A stretch of DNA of 64,000 nucleotides from Dielma fastidiosa (GCF_000313565.1 NZ_HE578931.1:1-64000), one strand, 5' to 3'; shown: positions 45,226 to 53,259, counted from the first letter of the stretch. The notes: a model not told the origin generated them from the sequence alone. A program made the numbers and translations.

Positions 45226-45241
45226 GATTTTGTTCTCCTTT

Positions 45242-45622
45242 TCAGTTTTTAATTTTACAGTTTTGACATATACCCGTAAAAGTAATGTCATGTGCTTCCG
45301 CATCAAAGCCGCAGTTATCTGCGATCTGATTCACTTCTTCCATATATCCGACCGGCAAATCGATTAATTGATTGCACTTGCGGCAGAAGAAGTGGTAATG
45401 CTTCTTGCACGTTTTATCGTATACATAGCCATAAGAAGGGTGCGCAATTTTTCGGATTTCATTCATATCCGCCAATATATTTAAGTTACGATACACAGTC
45501 GCCAAAGAAATTGGATGGATTTCATTTAGGTCCTGATAAATTTGCTCAGCACTTACATGACCCTGGATGTTTTTCATGTAACTAAGAACAAGATCCCGCT
45601 GTTTTGAACTTTTATATTGCAT
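45242..45622 (-). CDS. perR: Fur-family peroxide regulator, PerR-like
   Basis: 126 residues. Winged helix [29 protein letters not shown]...[13 protein letters not shown]. The structural zinc site CRKCNQ and CQNCKIKN supplies four cysteines. The regulatory metal site probably uses [10 protein letters not shown] histidines and the C-terminal aspartates. PerR rather than Fur or Zur is inferred from its partner, rubrerythrin, and from the operator sequences. It is autoregulated through two boxes over its promoter. Confidence 0.88.
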   Translation of the reverse strand: MQYKSSKQRDLVLSYMKNIQGHVSAEQIYQDLNEIHPISLATVYRNLNILADMNEIRKIAHPSYGYVYDKTCKKHYHFFCRKCNQLIDLPVGYMEEVNQIADNCGFDAEAHDITFTGICQNCKIKN

Positions 45623-45638
45623 TGTCTCACTCCTTTCT

Positions 45639-45704
45639 TAAGAACTATTCTTAGTATAATTCTTAAGTTTGAATTTGTCAACACCTAATTAAGAACAATT
45701 CTTA
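45639..45704 (-). promoter_or_regulatory. perR-rbr promoter with two Per-box-like operators
   Basis: TTGACA (complement of 45677-45682) and TATACT (complement of 45654-45659), 17-bp spacer. The 15-bp dyads taagaa-cta-ttctta (45639-45653) and taagaa-caa-ttctta (45690-45704) flank the promoter. A degenerate third copy overlaps the -10. The pattern resembles Bacillus Per boxes. Confidence 0.85.
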
Positions 45705-46207
45705 ATTTTTATAAAAAAGATGTGCACAAAGTACACATCTTCATGATTGTTTCGTAGGGAAGCAGCCTGTTCATGGGTAATCACCTCCAATTCATGCCGG
45801 AGCTGCTGTAAGGCAAGTCGGATATGCCGCCCTGCGGTATTGCGTGTCTGCTCGTATTGTTTGCCGATTTCCCTTTGTGTACAATTCTGGAAATAGTAAA
45901 GGAAAATTTCTTCCTGTTTCTGTGGTGGCAACATGGACAGGGCAGCGACAAGGGTTGGGTCACTTAATAATATACTCTGCCCGCAAGTTGTAAAGGGATA
46001 GTCCTTGTCCATTGGCGGCTGTGTAAAGTATTCATCTGTGGTGCTGAATGGCATAAACTTTTCCTCGGACAGATATTCAAGGGAGATTTCCCGTTTCCAC
46101 TTGGCAAACAGCATACGGGCAGCGTCTATGGAAGCGTGACGAATAACTATCCGGCAATAGGCGTTGTGAGTGTATTGGATATGCTCTTTGTATTCGTTGT
46201 CGGTCAT
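45689..46207 (-). CDS. Mobile-element-type sigma-70-like protein
   Basis: 172 residues. The N-terminus EYKEHIQYTHNAYCRIVIRH and the C-terminal region-4-like helix-turn-helix (LPPQKQEEIFLYYFQNCTQREIGKQ, then TRNTAGRHIRLALQQLRHEL) match the small sigma-like proteins carried by integrative/conjugative elements of Bacillota. Base composition is richer in GC than its neighbours. The last ~15 residues (VYFVHIFFIKIKNCS) are encoded across a terminator hairpin and the PerR box of the next operon, so the natural end was probably lost at an element junction. RBS aaaggggg. Confidence 0.7.
   Translation of the reverse strand: MTDNEYKEHIQYTHNAYCRIVIRHASIDAARMLFAKWKREISLEYLSEEKFMPFSTTDEYFTQPPMDKDYPFTTCGQSILLSDPTLVAALSMLPPQKQEEIFLYYFQNCTQREIGKQYEQTRNTAGRHIRLALQQLRHELEVITHEQAASLRNNHEDVYFVHIFFIKIKNCS
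45709..45740 (-). terminator. Terminator inside the 3' end of the sigma-like gene
   Basis: agatgtg (45718-45724)/cacatct (45734-45740), 9-nt loop, followed on the minus strand by tttttta. It comes before the stop codon at 45689. Confidence 0.65.
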
Positions 46208-46236
46208 GGAAAATCCCCCTTTCTTTGATAATAATG

Positions 46237-46267
46237 AGGGGCGGCAGCACTCCTTGCTGTCGCCCCT
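46237..46267. repeat. GC-rich hairpin in the foreign block
   Basis: aggggcggcagca pairs with tgctgtcgcccct (13 pairs, one G-U) around a 5-nt loop. On the minus strand the loop reads aggag. It lies between the MATE-kinase and sigma-like genes. Confidence 0.7.
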
Positions 46268-46288
46268 TGATTACCCACCAGCAAGAAC

Positions 46289-46346
46289 AGGCGAGGCTGT
46301 CAACGGCGGGCGCAGCCCGTTTATTTTACCGTTGACTGGCTCGCCT
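46289..46346. repeat. Long GC-rich inverted repeat with inner hairpin
   Basis: Eighteen-base arms (46289-46306 and 46329-46346; about three mismatches) enclose a perfect inner stem cgggc/gcccg (46307-46319). It is much richer in GC than the surrounding chromosome. Such intergenic repeats are common in Tn1549/Tn4451-like elements (recalled, not searched). Confidence 0.65.
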
Positions 46347-46353
46347 GGCTTTG

Positions 46354-48360
46354 CTATTTGCGCTTATTATGAAAACAGTTAAGGAAACTGCAAATTGCTG
46401 CTGCACACTGTTCAACACCGATTGAACTGTCAATCAGCAAATCATAATTGTGGGCTTCTCCCCAACGCATATCTGAAATGCTATGATAGTAAGCGGCTCT
46501 TGCTTCATCTGAACGGCGAATATTTTTGATGGCTTCCGCTTTGGTATCTCCGTACACTTCCATAACCTTGCCAACACGATATTCTTCTGGCGCATAGATG
46601 AAAATTCTTATTACATTTTCATATTCACGCAGAACGTAATCAGCGGCACGCCCCACAATTACACAAGAGCCTTGATCTGCGATTTTGCGTATAATCTGCT
46701 CCTGTGCGGTAATCGCCTGTTGAACAACACTTGTACTTAGGTACAAGTCATGTAAAAGTTGAGGGGAGTTTGCGTTGATGTCTGAAATAAATTCCCTATG
46801 CAGACCGCTTTCCTCGGCTGCTAATGCTGCCACTTCCTTGTAGTAAAACGGGATATTCAATTTCTCTGCAACCGCTTTGCCAACCTGTTTTCCAGCAGAG
46901 CCATGTTCTCTCGCAATCGTGATAAGTACACCCTTTTTAGAGGGTTTCAGCGCCAAGTTTGTAGGTTCGACAATTTCAGTTTCTTTTCCCAGTGAACGCA
47001 TAAAACTTACCGTCATAGAAACGGCAACAATCATAGCGATAAAATCCGCTGCGGGGGCAGCAAACAGAACACCCTCAACACCAAAAAACCGGGGCAGGAT
47101 CAGCACCAAAGGTACAAAGCAAATAATATCTCTGGTGACAGACGAAATGACTGCATGAACCGGCTTTCCTACCGCCTGAAAGAAAATCGAAGTCATTTTA
47201 ATCGTGCAGGTAAAGGTTACTAATGACAGGAAAATGCGGAATGTGAGTTCTGCAAAATGCCAATAGTCTGCCGGATTTGGAATATTTGTAGGCTGTCCGA
47301 ACATACCGACAATCAAATTAGGTGCAAATTCAAACAACAAAGTAGACACAAGCCCAATCACTATTGTTGCAGTTAAAGCATAGCGATAGGTCAATTTGAC
47401 ACGCTCATAATTTTTTGCACCATAGTTATAGCTGATAATCGGCTGACAGCCCAAAATAATACCGACAACAATGTTGATGACTACGGTAAACACCTTGCTC
47501 TCAATACCGATAATCGCAATGGGAATATCAATGCCGTACTGAGAAAGTGCGCCGTATTTTGCCAACATCATGTTGCAGACCAATGAAATAATCACTATTG
47601 TCATCTGGGTAATAAAAGAAGATACGCCCAGTTTCAGTGCCGTAGAGAACACGCCAAAATTAGGGATAAAATGCTTCCATGTTAAGCGGAATGTCTTTGT
47701 GTGAAAGAAATAAATAACACTAATCACAAAAGACACTGTTTGACCGATTACAGTTGCAAGGGCCGCACCTTTCATTCCCCAGTGAAGCCCAAAGATAAAT
47801 ACAGGGTCAAGAATAATGTTCACAATCGCACCTGTGAGCATAGACGCCATAGAACTTGCCGGACTGCCGTCTGCACGAATAACAGCGTTCATCATGTTCA
47901 TCAGCATGAAAATCGGAAAGAACAGCAGAATGATATTAAAATATTCAATCGCCATACCGATACTGTTTTCAGACGCTCCGAACAACGTCAAAATCTGTGT
48001 TTTGAACGGAAAGAAAATTGCTACAAGAACAATACTTGTCAACAGGGTAATTGTAATGCCGCTTCCGATACAAACGGGAGCATTTTTCGTGTCATTTTTA
48101 CCCTGACAGATATTCAAGTATGCAGCACAACCATCTCCGAAGCACCACGCAAAAGCCTGTGCAATAATGAAAATTGGAAATACAACGCCGGTTGCGGCAT
48201 TGCCTAATGCACTTAATTCACTATTGCCAATAAATATCTGGTCTACGATGTTGTAGAGTGCGCTGACCAGCAGAGATAAGATACAGGGGATTGAAAATTT
48301 AAGCATGAGCTTAGGTATTTTTTCCTCCCCCAGATAGTTAATTTGTTGATTGGATTGCAT
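46354..48360 (-). CDS. MATE transporter fused to a cytidylate-kinase-like domain
   Basis: 668 residues from the ATG at 48360 (ggagg 9 nt upstream). Residues ~1-455 form a full MATE transporter (LMLKFSIPCILSLLVSALYNIVDQIFIG, then a second six-helix half starting near ALKLGVSSFITQM). After a linker (~455-475), residues ~475-668 match the cytidylate-kinase-like family: VLITIAREHGSAGKQVGKAVAEKL (P-loop variant), FYYKEV, and CVIVGRAADYVL, with RVGKVMEVYG and RRSDEARAAYY. The kinase part would be cytoplasmic. It may regulate or couple the pump, but its substrate is unknown. A leader with an attenuator precedes it, and the neighbours look mobile-element derived. Confidence 0.88.
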   Translation of the reverse strand: MQSNQQINYLGEEKIPKLMLKFSIPCILSLLVSALYNIVDQIFIGNSELSALGNAATGVVFPIFIIAQAFAWCFGDGCAAYLNICQGKNDTKNAPVCIGSGITITLLTSIVLVAIFFPFKTQILTLFGASENSIGMAIEYFNIILLFFPIFMLMNMMNAVIRADGSPASSMASMLTGAIVNIILDPVFIFGLHWGMKGAALATVIGQTVSFVISVIYFFHTKTFRLTWKHFIPNFGVFSTALKLGVSSFITQMTIVIISLVCNMMLAKYGALSQYGIDIPIAIIGIESKVFTVVINIVVGIILGCQPIISYNYGAKNYERVKLTYRYALTATIVIGLVSTLLFEFAPNLIVGMFGQPTNIPNPADYWHFAELTFRIFLSLVTFTCTIKMTSIFFQAVGKPVHAVISSVTRDIICFVPLVLILPRFFGVEGVLFAAPAADFIAMIVAVSMTVSFMRSLGKETEIVEPTNLALKPSKKGVLITIAREHGSAGKQVGKAVAEKLNIPFYYKEVAALAAEESGLHREFISDINANSPQLLHDLYLSTSVVQQAITAQEQIIRKIADQGSCVIVGRAADYVLREYENVIRIFIYAPEEYRVGKVMEVYGDTKAEAIKNIRRSDEARAAYYHSISDMRWGEAHNYDLLIDSSIGVEQCAAAICSFLNCFHNKRK

Positions 48361-48469
48361 TTGGGTAACCTCCATTTAATGTGATTTTATTGGAGTCTTT
48401 ATCAGAGAAAAGCTACCTAAAAACTACGCACAAGCAACAATAGGCACACCTTGAAAATGCCTATGAGGG

Positions 48470-48512
48470 GCAAAAAAAGCAGCGTAGAATCCACCAAAGA
48501 TTCTACGCTGCT
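48470..48512 (-). terminator. Attenuator in the leader of the MATE-kinase gene
   Basis: A 14-bp perfect stem (agcagcgtagaatc/gattctacgctgct, 7-nt loop) is followed on the minus strand by ttttttt. It lies between the gene's promoter and its start ~110 bp downstream. Further short pairings (aggca/tgcct; gcgtag with ctacgc) occur in the leader. This arrangement is typical of antibiotic-inducible attenuation. Confidence 0.75.
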
Positions 48513-48529
48513 CGCTGCTTGGCTAAATT

Positions 48530-48559
48530 ATTTTATCAGATAAAATCCTCAAAAGTCAA
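48530..48559 (-). promoter_or_regulatory. Promoter of the MATE-kinase gene
   Basis: TTGACT (complement of 48554-48559) and TAAAAT (complement of 48530-48535), 18-bp spacer, just upstream of the attenuator. The stretch 48560-48659 between the divergent promoters shows nothing else. Confidence 0.55.
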
Positions 48560-48659
48560 CTCCAAAAATAAAGTTCTAAGAAAATGACAATCGTATAGCT
48601 GCACTGTATTTGTCATTTTGCACAAAAGGAATGTTTTTAATTTTTAGAGAAAATCGCTT

Positions 48660-48689
48660 TTGAAAAATTATATCTAATTTTGTTATAAT
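48660..48689 (+). promoter_or_regulatory. Plus-strand promoter of the short element ORF
   Basis: TTGAAA (48660-48665) and TATAAT (48684-48689), 18-bp spacer. Confidence 0.6.
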
Positions 48690-48735
48690 TATTATCAGCA
48701 AGTAACCATATCTGCAAATACAGGAGGAAAATATA

Positions 48736-48882
48736 ATGAAACGAATTAAAGCAGCGTGTTTGCTGCAAACTATCCACTTCCAGTTAAAAGATGAACTCGG
48801 TCATGCCGTTGCGGTAAAAGCCATAAAAGACGAACTGGAACACTACAAAATACAGCTTGAACGTAAGAACACAAAATATTGA
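48736..48882 (+). pseudogene. Truncated mobile-element ORF (48 codons)
   Basis: ATG with caggagg 8 nt upstream opens MKRIKAACLLQTIHFQLKD and runs to ELEHYKIQLERKNTKY before a TGA. I recall this N-terminus from longer small proteins of conjugative elements, where the sequence continues; here it ends early and the following DNA changes character. I read it as a truncated remnant. The function of the full protein is unknown to me. Confidence 0.5.
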
Positions 48883-48957
48883 TGTGCACTTGCGGAACGG
48901 TCATGGAATTTGTTGATTTGTTTCTGCCAGATACGGGTCTAGAAGGGAGTGTTTAAA

Positions 48958-49200
48958 ATGGTTAAGAAACAGAAGCAAAAATTTGATGAGATGGATCTGA
49001 TAGCTAAAGATGAATTTACTTTATGTAAATGCTTGAATTGTGGTTATGAGCAGGAAGTTCCCTCATGGTTGATTGATGAAATTAATGATATTAACAAAGA
49101 ATGTAATCTTGATGATCACTTTGTAGATGGCTGTTCTCGCTGCAATAAAGATACAATGGTAACGATGAAATATTATCAATCCGTAAAGGAACACAAGTAA
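48958..49200 (+). CDS. Small zinc-ribbon protein
   Basis: 80 residues from the ATG at 48958 (gaaggg 9 nt upstream); a GTG nine bases earlier is the alternative. Not assigned to a family. It contains two cysteine pairs, CKCLNCG (~residue 24) and CSRCN (~residue 60), which could form one zinc ribbon, with an acidic linker between them. It has AT-rich composition like the core chromosome, so it may mark the right edge of the foreign block. Function unknown. Confidence 0.6.
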   Translation: MVKKQKQKFDEMDLIAKDEFTLCKCLNCGYEQEVPSWLIDEINDINKECNLDDHFVDGCSRCNKDTMVTMKYYQSVKEHK

Positions 49201-49298
49201 TGTTTCGATTATCTATTTTTTAATTGTGCTATTTTAAATATTCTCATTTTGTATATTTTTTATTTAATTACAACATAAAATGAAATTTCCTATATAAT

Positions 49299-49328
49299 TA
49301 AAAAAGCAGGCTGACTATTTCAGGCTGC
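49299..49328 (-). terminator. Terminator of the small membrane protein gene
   Basis: gcaggctg/caggctgc stem with one mismatch around 7 nt, followed on the minus strand by tttttta. The stop codon of the gene lies in the loop. Confidence 0.7.
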
Positions 49329-49632
49329 TTTGTTCATTGTTTAATTCTGATTCAGGATTTAACTGCTCCTTTTTTAATAATAAATGCTTTAATTTTTCAT
49401 TCATTTCACCTAACACATAGATTATGACTGAAAATAAAAACGGACTTGCGCATTGTTCATAATAATATGAAATGACATCCCGCATGTTTTCACTGATAAC
49501 AAAGCTTTGTTCAGTAACTAATGACGAGATATAAGTCATTGCGCCATAGAGCCGATAAATGGTAAAGAGTAATAGAAGTATGGATAAGCCATACATAAAG
49601 ATCGTAATTCCTGATAATTTTCCTTTGTTCAT
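49315..49632 (-). CDS. Small two-helix membrane protein
   Basis: 105 residues, not recognised. A first membrane segment (GITIFMYGLSILLLLFTIY, ~8-28) and a second (SPFLFSVIIYVLGEM, ~62-78) flank an external loop, and the C-terminus is charged. RBS aaggag. It stands alone, with its own terminator. Confidence 0.6.
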   Translation of the reverse strand: MNKGKLSGITIFMYGLSILLLLFTIYRLYGAMTYISSLVTEQSFVISENMRDVISYYYEQCASPFLFSVIIYVLGEMNEKLKHLLLKKEQLNPESELNNEQSSLK

Positions 49633-49711
49633 ATGTTCTCCTTCATCTGATTGGCCTATTATATCATTTTCAGCGTGTCAGAATGTGATGAACAAATGAA
49701 AGATTATAAGT

Positions 49712-49745
49712 AAAAACAAGGATACAGCTGTACGTAACTGTATCC
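49712..49745 (-). terminator. Terminator of the flavoprotein gene
   Basis: ggatacag/ctgtatcc stem, 10-nt loop, followed on the minus strand by ttgttttta. Confidence 0.75.
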
Positions 49746-49754
49746 TAATGTTTC

Positions 49755-51461
49755 TTATTTATTTAAAATATATTCTGCGGCTTTTTCACCAGAAATTCTG
49801 CCAAATACAACAGATGAACTGTAAGCACCGGTAGTTGCGGTAACTTCACCAGCTGCATATAAGCCTTCAACCGGAGTGTCATCGTTATTTAATACCTGGG
49901 CATTTTCATTTGCGACAACGCCGCCCTTTGTCATATGAATTGCTGATTCAACCTGTACACCATAATATGGGCCAGTTTCACTGAATGCTTCAGTAAATGG
50001 TTTTTCTCTGAATGGATCAGCAGCTTCACCGCTTACGCCTTTGTTATAGGCATCTTTAGCAGCTACAAGATTTTCTGCAGGAATTCCCAGTTTTTCAGCT
50101 AATTCTTCTAACGTATCTGCTTTCACATGATAGCCTAAGTTATTATGCTTCTCTAAGCGATATGAAGTATCATATAATCTTTGATCATAAATATAATAAG
50201 CTTTACCATCAGGCTGAGCAAGAATAGTGTGAGCCATTTCCAAGCCTGATTTGCTTTCATCAATGAAGCGGTTGCCATCTTTATTAACAAGCATGAAACC
50301 ATCACCAGCACCTGTCAGGTCACGGCGATTGGCAATGATCATCTTAAAGATACTTAAAGTATCCATGTTATCCATTTTCAGATCATATTTTTCAAATACC
50401 GGTACAAAATCACCTGTAGCTCCCATCTGATTAGAAGTATTAACATCTTCTGAACCAGGTGCATATTTAGCTAATAATTCTTTATTGAATGAGAAACCGC
50501 CAGTTGAAACGATAACTGCTTCAGCCATAATATCATAGCTTTCATTCTGATTATTAGTAACCTTTACACCGACAGCCTTGCCGTCTTCCATGATTAAGTC
50601 ATAACCCTTAGTACCAGTGCGGATATCTACATTCAGTTCTTTAGCGCGTTTTTCTAAGCCTTCCTGAATATGTTCACCCGCGTAAGCGTCAGCCTCTGCC
50701 ATGTGGTTTGTACCGCCATTGCTTTGGTTTAATTCAATGCCCATGCCACGCAGCCAAGCATCCAGTGTATACTCGCCTTCAGCCCATGCTTCAATACGTT
50801 CAGGTGAATCCGTTGATGTTTTCTTATCTTCTATAAATTGTTCCTTTGTATATTCAATACCTGCTTTTTTCTGTGCCTCTGAATTAATCAGGTCAAAGAA
50901 GTTCATATCAAATTTACCGTTACCACTCAGGATATCCAGTTTTTCAATCAGAATGACATTTTCCAAGCCAGCTTCTTTCGCAGAGATTGCCGCAGATAAA
51001 CCAGCCGGACCGCCGCCGACAATAACTAGCTGAGTTTGAACTGCTTCTAATTCTTTAGCTGGTTTCTCTTCACCCTTTGTAGTGAAAGTGATTTCACCAA
51101 AATCAACACCGCCCTGCTTAGCAGCTTCTGCTACTGCAGCCTTAACCGCATAAGATGAGAAGGTTGCTGCACTGACACTGTCTACAATTGGTGACTGTGC
51201 TTCTAAAATGCGTTCTTTGATAACTGGTAATGCACGGCTGAATACCGGTGATGATTCCTTATGGTCAATAACACGGATATCCTTGATTTCACTGCCAAGC
51301 ATATCAACTTCAACCGTAAGCTCTCCGCCATAGCCGCTGCCTTTACCTGTGTAGGTGGCTAATTCTTGTTCTGTTTTGCCCCCATCAGTCGGTTCGTTTT
51401 TTGTTGTGCAGCCAGTCAATACCATGGCTCCAACACACAATAAACAAATCAATTTTTTCAT
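49755..51461 (-). CDS. Extracellular FMN/FAD flavoprotein reductase (fumarate-reductase-like lipoprotein)
   Basis: 568 residues. MKKLICLLCVGAMVLTGC is a lipoprotein signal with the cysteine at 18. Residues ~38-115 are an FMN_bind domain. Its DSVSAATFSS motif is the site where ApbE attaches FMN to a threonine. Residues ~128-568 are an FAD_binding_2 domain (LVIVGGGPAGLSAAISA; VVSTGGF-like IVSTGGFSFN; GLYAAGEV). The domain order is that of urocanate/fumarate reductases used by gut bacteria to respire organic acceptors outside the cell. The usual HGNNRLGGN-type active-site segment after GEV is replaced by TATTGAYSSSVVFGR, so the substrate is probably not fumarate. A structured leader and a promoter precede it. 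Confidence 0.88.
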   Translation of the reverse strand: MKKLICLLCVGAMVLTGCTTKNEPTDGGKTEQELATYTGKGSGYGGELTVEVDMLGSEIKDIRVIDHKESSPVFSRALPVIKERILEAQSPIVDSVSAATFSSYAVKAAVAEAAKQGGVDFGEITFTTKGEEKPAKELEAVQTQLVIVGGGPAGLSAAISAKEAGLENVILIEKLDILSGNGKFDMNFFDLINSEAQKKAGIEYTKEQFIEDKKTSTDSPERIEAWAEGEYTLDAWLRGMGIELNQSNGGTNHMAEADAYAGEHIQEGLEKRAKELNVDIRTGTKGYDLIMEDGKAVGVKVTNNQNESYDIMAEAVIVSTGGFSFNKELLAKYAPGSEDVNTSNQMGATGDFVPVFEKYDLKMDNMDTLSIFKMIIANRRDLTGAGDGFMLVNKDGNRFIDESKSGLEMAHTILAQPDGKAYYIYDQRLYDTSYRLEKHNNLGYHVKADTLEELAEKLGIPAENLVAAKDAYNKGVSGEAADPFREKPFTEAFSETGPYYGVQVESAIHMTKGGVVANENAQVLNNDDTPVEGLYAAGEVTATTGAYSSSVVFGRISGEKAAEYILNK

Positions 51462-51481
51462 ACTATTTTCTCCTTGCAGCA

Positions 51482-51539
51482 GTTGTCATGTCTTTATTTG
51501 GACAGCTACAACTGTTCCTCAAAAACTGTCCAAGACAAC
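51482..51539 (-). promoter_or_regulatory. Nested hairpin in the leader of the flavoprotein gene
   Basis: An 8-bp stem ttggacag/ctgtccaa (arms 51526-51533 and 51498-51505) stacks on an outer gttgtc/gacaac stem (51534-51539 with 51482-51487) across a 10-nt bulge. It covers the transcript just before the RBS. I do not recognise it as a known riboswitch. Confidence 0.4.
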
Positions 51540-51612
51540 AATTCATTTATAAAACATAATATTATACAGACATTACCCTTTGTCTTAAATACTGAAATGA
51601 ATTGTCCATAAC

Positions 51613-51641
51613 ATTATATGATAATCAATTCACAAAATCAA
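51613..51641 (-). promoter_or_regulatory. Candidate promoter of the flavoprotein gene
   Basis: TTGATT (complement of 51636-51641) and TATAAT (complement of 51613-51618), 17-bp spacer. A second TATAAT lies ~45 bp downstream. Otherwise 51540-51756 holds no gene. Confidence 0.5.
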
Positions 51642-51756
51642 TCCTATATGAACAAATAAATACAACATTTTTTTGTACTGATAGTTTTATCACACATTTG
51701 TATAATTTGCCGCTTATCAACTTGCAGCTCATTTGGCTTTTCTATTCAGCTAAACA

Positions 51757-51781
51757 AAATAAAAAAGCTGACTAGCAGCTT
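51757..51781 (-). terminator. Terminator of galT
   Basis: aagctg/cagctt stem with a 5-nt loop, followed on the minus strand by tttttta. It overlaps the last codons of galT. Confidence 0.75.
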
Positions 51782-53259
51782 CCTATAAATCGATTAAAGG
51801 CCTCAACACCTTGTTTATCTTCTTTAAATACACCAGCATCCTGAAGTACCCGCTTGAATACTTGGCCTACCGCATTTTGAATGACAGCTTCAACATTTTC
51901 CTCATTGATATCAGCTTCATTTTCTAATATCTGCTTTACAAATTCACTGTGTTTCTGCAAAGCCTCTTCTTTTAATTCAGAATCACGGCGCAGCAGATAA
52001 GGCTTCAATGCATTCATCTCATCCTTTAAACGTGCCGGCAGCACAGCTAATCCCATGACTTCTATCAAGCCGATATTTTCCTTTTTAATATTGTGAACAT
52101 CGGCATGCGGATGGAAAATACCTAATGGATGTTCCTCTGAGGTACGATTATTGCGCAGTACCAAATCCAGTTCATAATAATTTTTATTAAATCTGGCAAT
52201 CGGAGTAATCGTATTATGCGGCTCACCATTTGTTTCCGCAAGTATATCTGCACTTTCATCACTATAACCGCGCCATACTTCAAGTATATGGTTCGCACAT
52301 TCTATAATTTTTTCTTTATTGCGAGTTTTTAGACGCAATACCGATAAAGGCCATTTCAAACGGCTGATAACCACATCTTCATAACCAGCCAGCGTATAAT
52401 TCTCCAACACTTCCGCGGTCTCCATCGCAAACTGATAACGGCCGCCCTGATAATGATCGTGACTTAAGATTGAACCGCCGACAATCGGCAGATCGGCATT
52501 GCTGCCGACAAAATAATGCGGCAGTACCTCGATGAATCCCAGCAGATTCTCAAAGGTTTTCTTGCGGATTGACATTGGTGTATGATTAGCATTTAATACA
52601 ATGCAATGTTCATTATAATAAGTATAAGGAGAATACTGAAGGAACCAATTTTCACCCGAAAAGCTCATTGGTATTAAACGATGTGTATTTCTTGCCGGAT
52701 GGTTCATATTACCATAAAAGCCTTCATTTTCACGGCATAATAAACATTTAGGATAAGCCGTAGACTTAACCAGCTTAGCCTTCGCAATTTCCTTAGGATC
52801 TTTTTCCGGCTTACTGAGATTGATTGTAATATCCAAATTACCATATTCAGTGGCTGTTTTCCAGCATATATTCTTATCTGTGCGATCCTTGCGGATATAA
52901 TTACTGGCAATACTTAATTGATAAAAATAATCCGTTGCCTGCTTTGGACTGTTCTCATAATAATTATTATAAGTCTGAATCACTTCACTTGGCCGCGGCA
53001 TCAGACAGTTCATTATTTTAGTATCAAGCAAGTCACGCTCAGTAACCGTATTCTCTATCAATCCACGGGATACGGCATCATCAAGCAAGCTCTCTAAAAT
53101 CGGTGTTGCGGTAGGCAATGCTTCTTCAATAGCTACATACTCAAATTCACTTAGACCCAGAACCCCTAATAATTGATTAGCGGCATATACTTTATCTTCT
53201 TCATGAATCAAACCTTGCTGAAGCGCAAAATTCAAGAGTCGATTAATTTCATTATTCAT
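51772..53259 (-). CDS. galT: UDP-glucose--hexose-1-phosphate uridylyltransferase (Firmicutes type)
   Basis: 495 residues, the length of the Bacillota GalT2 family rather than the ~350-residue E. coli type. It exchanges UMP between UDP-glucose and galactose-1-phosphate in the Leloir pathway. Family strings are IMNCLMPRPSEV, YGNMNHPARNTHR, GSILSHDHYQGGRY (histidine region) and HPHADVHNIKKENIGLIEVMGLA. RBS gggggt. No galK or galE is nearby. It follows a LysR gene in the same direction by ~50 bp without an obvious terminator between. Confidence 0.95.
   Translation of the reverse strand: MNNEINRLLNFALQQGLIHEEDKVYAANQLLGVLGLSEFEYVAIEEALPTATPILESLLDDAVSRGLIENTVTERDLLDTKIMNCLMPRPSEVIQTYNNYYENSPKQATDYFYQLSIASNYIRKDRTDKNICWKTATEYGNLDITINLSKPEKDPKEIAKAKLVKSTAYPKCLLCRENEGFYGNMNHPARNTHRLIPMSFSGENWFLQYSPYTYYNEHCIVLNANHTPMSIRKKTFENLLGFIEVLPHYFVGSNADLPIVGGSILSHDHYQGGRYQFAMETAEVLENYTLAGYEDVVISRLKWPLSVLRLKTRNKEKIIECANHILEVWRGYSDESADILAETNGEPHNTITPIARFNKNYYELDLVLRNNRTSEEHPLGIFHPHADVHNIKKENIGLIEVMGLAVLPARLKDEMNALKPYLLRRDSELKEEALQKHSEFVKQILENEADINEENVEAVIQNAVGQVFKRVLQDAGVFKEDKQGVEAFNRFIGSC

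Noticed and set aside
47701-48207. 168-codon plus-strand frame opposite the MATE-kinase gene
   Set aside because: Its His/Asn/Arg-rich translation is the mirror of membrane-protein codons; no RBS or motif.
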